Source: NAK19 sp034434515 (lineage in GTDB: Bacteria > Chloroflexota > Anaerolineae > Anaerolineales > UBA4823). Taken from it: DNA of 64,000 nt. The stretch is taken from positions 1 through 64,000 of the forward strand of contig DAOTZA010000110.1 of NCBI GenBank assembly GCA_034434515.1, written 5' to 3'. The notes below the pieces were generated by a model. The model was not told the DNA's origin. It did not search any database and saw nothing but the letters and a program-made list of their open reading frames with translations. The position numbers and the translations under genes are program-made. Shown here piece by piece: positions 62,050 through 64,000 of this stretch (position 1 is its first letter; each line of letters starts with the position of its first letter).

Positions 62050-63362
62050 AAGGCCTCCAGGCTCTTCAAACCTTGAACCAGGCGTTCCAAAGCGCCTAAC
62101 GTTCTTTCTACTGGTGTCGCATAAGAGAAGCGGATCCATTCTCCGCCATAAGCAGAGAAGAACGCACCCGGTACCACCGCTAAACCAAATTCTTCAGCAA
62201 AATACTGGCCCATCGGTTCTGTATCTGTCCACCCCTTTGCTTTCAACCACGCTCCAACATGGATAAAAGCATAATAACCTTTCCCCAGTATGTACTTGAA
62301 CTGATGTTTATCCAGGAATTCTTTTAAAGCCTTGCGGCTGGCATTGGTAGGCTCGACAATGGGTTTGGAAGCTTTATCATACCCCATCTGATAAGCTGCC
62401 ATAGCTACCGCCAAAGAAAAATACGGTGGCATGACCGTATGCGATGCCCGCGAAACGATGAACTTAATCACTTCTTCTGAAGCAATTAAATGACTATTGC
62501 GGATATTCGAACCACCCAGGCTTTTGGTTATTCCATCCAAAAATATTAACCGCTTTCGTTCCTCTTTTGTAAAATATTGTAAGAAGGAATTAAGATCCAT
62601 GGGCTGTTCATCCGTCACGTAATGGTACATCCAATCAAACAACACGAATGCCACCCCAATCTCTAAAGCTTTCTTTGCCAGGCTGACTTGCCTTTCAACC
62701 GATAATGTCAATCCGGTTGGATTATCAGGATTGGTAATAACCAAACAAGCAACCTTGCGTCCCAGTTTGGCTGCATAATCCACACATTCCTGAATGCTCT
62801 CCTCAGTATATGCCCAGCCATTTTCTGGTTCTCCAGGGGCATAAAGGACATTTGCGCCAATTCCATAAGGTCCCCAATTGTAGGAAATCCAAGGCACTCT
62901 GGAAACGATGATCACGTCGCCAATGCGGCCGTATCCAAGCGATAGCATCGCTTGATAGGCTTTTACCAAAGCATCTCGCCCCCCGGCTGTACCAACTACA
63001 TTGGCCGGCGTAATTCCCAACGGAGAATCAAGTTTCCAGTAATCTTCAATCACCGAACGACGGAAATCATCTGTCCCGTAGGGCATATCGTAGGATGTCC
63101 CATGTTTGATTTGCATTTCGGCGGCTTTTTCTAGGATTTCTGGCAGGACTCCAGGCAAGCTGGCGCCTCCATCTCCTTGAGACGCATCGAAAATGGGCTG
63201 TCCGGGATATTTCTCTTGAAAAACCTTCAAAGATTTATTAATCAGGAACATTCGCGAGGGAGGAATGTCCATCATTTTTCTCAAATAATCATTGACTGGG
63301 ATTAAGTTCTCCTGAGGAACTGCGAAGACCGGTTGATCAAGGGGGGCAAGATTTTCCATCAT
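62046..63362 (-). CDS. Class I/II PLP aminotransferase, first gene of the attenuated operon
   Basis: A 438-residue fold-type I enzyme. The PLP Lys is in DGITKSLGGSN, and TNPDNPTGL and DWMYHY hold the ring-binding Asn, Asp and Tyr. It resembles diaminopimelate- and aromatic/aspartate-type aminotransferases but has an unusual N-terminal extension (about 40 residues). Its partner genes suggest a role in the aspartate family. Two adjacent ATGs (63362 and 63359) follow AGGAG. The threonine attenuator ends 27 bases upstream. Confidence 0.9.
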   Translation of the reverse strand: MMENLAPLDQPVFAVPQENLIPVNDYLRKMMDIPPSRMFLINKSLKVFQEKYPGQPIFDASQGDGGASLPGVLPEILEKAAEMQIKHGTSYDMPYGTDDFRRSVIEDYWKLDSPLGITPANVVGTAGGRDALVKAYQAMLSLGYGRIGDVIIVSRVPWISYNWGPYGIGANVLYAPGEPENGWAYTEESIQECVDYAAKLGRKVACLVITNPDNPTGLTLSVERQVSLAKKALEIGVAFVLFDWMYHYVTDEQPMDLNSFLQYFTKEERKRLIFLDGITKSLGGSNIRNSHLIASEEVIKFIVSRASHTVMPPYFSLAVAMAAYQMGYDKASKPIVEPTNASRKALKEFLDKHQFKYILGKGYYAFIHVGAWLKAKGWTDTEPMGQYFAEEFGLAVVPGAFFSAYGGEWIRFSYATPVERTLGALERLVQGLKSLEAL

Positions 63363-63388
63363 TCACTCCTTTTCGTTTTCTTTATGAT

Positions 63389-63413
63389 AAAAAAACGCCC
63401 CAGATGGGGCGTT
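63389..63413 (-). terminator. Attenuator terminator hairpin
   Basis: On the minus strand AACGCCCCA (segment 3, 63405-63413) and TGGGGCGTT (segment 4, 63394-63402) form a GC-rich stem around a TC loop. Seven U follow (63389-63395). It lies between the leader peptide and the aminotransferase. Confidence 0.9.
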
Positions 63414-63460
63414 TTGGTTAATCGGTTTTCTTCACTAGCCAATTAAGCGCGAACGCCCCA
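63405..63460 (-). promoter_or_regulatory. Antiterminator of the threonine attenuator
   Basis: Segment 2, TGGGGCGTT (63452-63460), is identical to terminator segment 4, so it can pair with segment 3 instead. Further inward TTAATTGG (63439-63446) pairs with CCGATTAA (63418-63425) with one mismatch, giving a long competing stem. The leader-peptide stop codon lies inside this stem. A weaker pause hairpin can pair CCACC in the Thr codons with GGTGG (63458-63462). Confidence 0.85.
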
Positions 63461-63520
63461 CCGGTTTGGGTAGGTAGTGGTGGTCATCGTATTGGTGGTG
63501 GTCGCGCAGTCTGACATCAT
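63443..63520 (-). CDS. Threonine-rich attenuator leader peptide
   Basis: A 25-residue frame, ATG 63520 (or 63517) to TAA 63443-63445. Residues 7-16 read TTTNTMTTTT, so 8 of 10 are threonine, which is far from chance. The predicted transcription start is only a few bases before the ATG, so translation is probably leaderless. Ribosome stalling when charged tRNA-Thr is scarce would leave segment 2 free and favour the antiterminator. The design parallels the E. coli thrABC leader, but the peptide and RNA are unrelated in sequence. Confidence 0.85.
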   Translation of the reverse strand: MMSDCATTTNTMTTTTYPNRWGVRA

Positions 63521-63530
63521 ATTGGGCGCT

Positions 63531-63559
63531 AATATATCACCTGAAAAACAATCCGTCAA
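63531..63559 (-). promoter_or_regulatory. Promoter of the attenuated operon
   Basis: TTGACG (63554-63559), a 17-bp spacer and TATATT (63531-63536). Transcription should begin near 63524, 3-4 bases before the leader ATG. Confidence 0.8.
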
Positions 63560-63579
63560 GGGATAAATTGCCAAAAAAA

Positions 63580-64000
63580 TTAAATGTGCCGCAAGATTAC
63601 ATATTCTGACAGTTCTTTGAGGGCTTTTTGTTCTTCACACGCAGGACGGTCTTCTAAAATTTCAACTGCTTGACGAATATAATCGCGAGCAATTTGAAAA
63701 GCGTCCTGAACAGCTCCACTTTCCCGAATATCTGTGACTAGTTTGTCGATATTAGCTTTTTCGCCTCCAAGAACCGCCTGGACTTCTTGATCTTCTGGAT
63801 ACTTTTCTAAGTAACAGATAAAAGGCAAAGTAATCAGACCTTGTCGCAAATCATTTGCGACCGGTTTACCGACCGTTTCTTGAGCACCGGTAAAATCGAG
63901 GATGTCATCCACAATCTGAAATGCCATTCCCAACGCATAACCAAATTGACGCATCGATTCGACTTCGGCATCAGAGATATCGCTTAAATGCGCCGCCGCA
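63580..64000 (-). CDS. Polyprenyl diphosphate synthase, 5' end outside the window
   Basis: The open frame runs to the window edge, so only the C-terminal ~139 residues are visible. They contain the second Asp-rich motif DDILD in GMAFQIVDDILDFTG and the following GKPVANDLRQG, as in IspA/IspB-type trans-prenyltransferases. These enzymes extend isoprenyl diphosphates for quinones or lipids. The chain length cannot be inferred because the first Asp motif is missing. Its stop lies about 20 bases before the attenuated promoter. Confidence 0.93.
   Translation of the reverse strand, partial: AAAHLSDISDAEVESMRQFGYALGMAFQIVDDILDFTGAQETVGKPVANDLRQGLITLPFICYLEKYPEDQEVQAVLGGEKANIDKLVTDIRESGAVQDAFQIARDYIRQAVEILEDRPACEEQKALKELSEYVILRHI

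Noticed and set aside
62050..62139. A longer N terminus for the ligase-M20 protein
   Set aside because: It would overlap the aminotransferase by 94 bases. The ATG at 62049 has GGAGG and a typical ATGA coupling.
1..64000. In-frame UGA or UAG recoding (selenocysteine or pyrrolysine) in corrinoid or hydrogenase-related genes
   Set aside because: All candidate genes are complete without internal stops, and no SECIS-like or pyl genes were seen.

Overview
The window comes from the chromosome of an anaerobic bacterium, most likely a Chloroflexota of the Anaerolineae type. I infer this from gene content and style: a complete CODH/ACS methyl-branch core, [NiFe]-hydrogenase maturation genes, a Na+-pumping decarboxylase set, Pro/Thr-rich secreted proteins and AUG-first (leaderless) promoters. 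No database search was possible, so the taxonomy is inference. No prophage, CRISPR array or intact insertion sequence is visible. Tyrosine recombinases occur only around tRNA-Leu, one intact and one decayed.

Layout. 1-2342: the end of a hybrid sensor kinase, tRNA-Asp and a structured intergenic segment. 2347-16950: the corrinoid/Wood-Ljungdahl region. A corrinoid protein and a reductive activase lie on the minus strand. Divergent from them is an eight-gene operon: HMA-like protein, cooS/acsA, acsB, acsD, acsC, a second activase (acsV-like), acsE and a fused metV-metF. It starts at a promoter with an overlapping palindrome and ends at a strong terminator. 17087-21967: rel, a small Cys/acidic protein, a PfkB kinase, a lipoprotein-like protein and a methyltransferase. 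21970-28047: tatA-hypA-hypB-hypF-hypC-hypD-hypE. 28113-33178: trmFO, an M28/glutaminyl-cyclase-like protein, a sensor kinase, hflX and a small membrane protein. 33173-39558: a Na+ carboxylase/decarboxylase set (mmdA, gamma, biotin carrier, beta) followed by an aminotransferase and ATP-dependent pckA. 39725-41752: a tyrosine recombinase with a palindromic promoter, tRNA-Leu and an integrase remnant. 41800-57490: housekeeping genes (tig, clpP, rlmN, secDF, prepilin peptidase, murA, trxA, scpA, a YyaL-like protein, hisS with tRNA-His, and a homocysteine methyltransferase). 57540-63559: tRNA-Met/Ile2 and a tightly coupled operon of aminotransferase, ligase-M20 fusion and aspartokinase, headed by a threonine attenuator. 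63580-64000: the 3' part of a polyprenyl synthetase gene.

How it fits together. acsE, acsC/D, acsB and cooS would build or split acetyl-CoA from a methyl group, CO and CoA. The fused MetV-MetF makes methyl-THF, and the activase re-reduces the corrinoid protein. HypA-F supply hydrogenase assembly factors, although no hydrogenase structural gene is in view. The mmd genes, aspartate-type aminotransferase and pckA connect C3/C4 acids to a sodium gradient and to PEP.

The most notable discovery is at 63389-63559. A consensus promoter is followed by a near-leaderless 25-residue peptide with eight threonines within ten residues, and by mutually exclusive antiterminator and terminator hairpins. This is a textbook translational attenuator. 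It controls three genes joined by ATGA overlaps: an aminotransferase, a 959-residue protein fusing a glutamate-cysteine-ligase-like domain to an M20 deacylase, and an aspartate kinase. The set looks like an undescribed protecting-group route or regulatory module in aspartate-family amino-acid metabolism. The ligase, kinase, aminotransferase and deacylase logic recalls the LysW pathway, but the domains are unrelated in origin.
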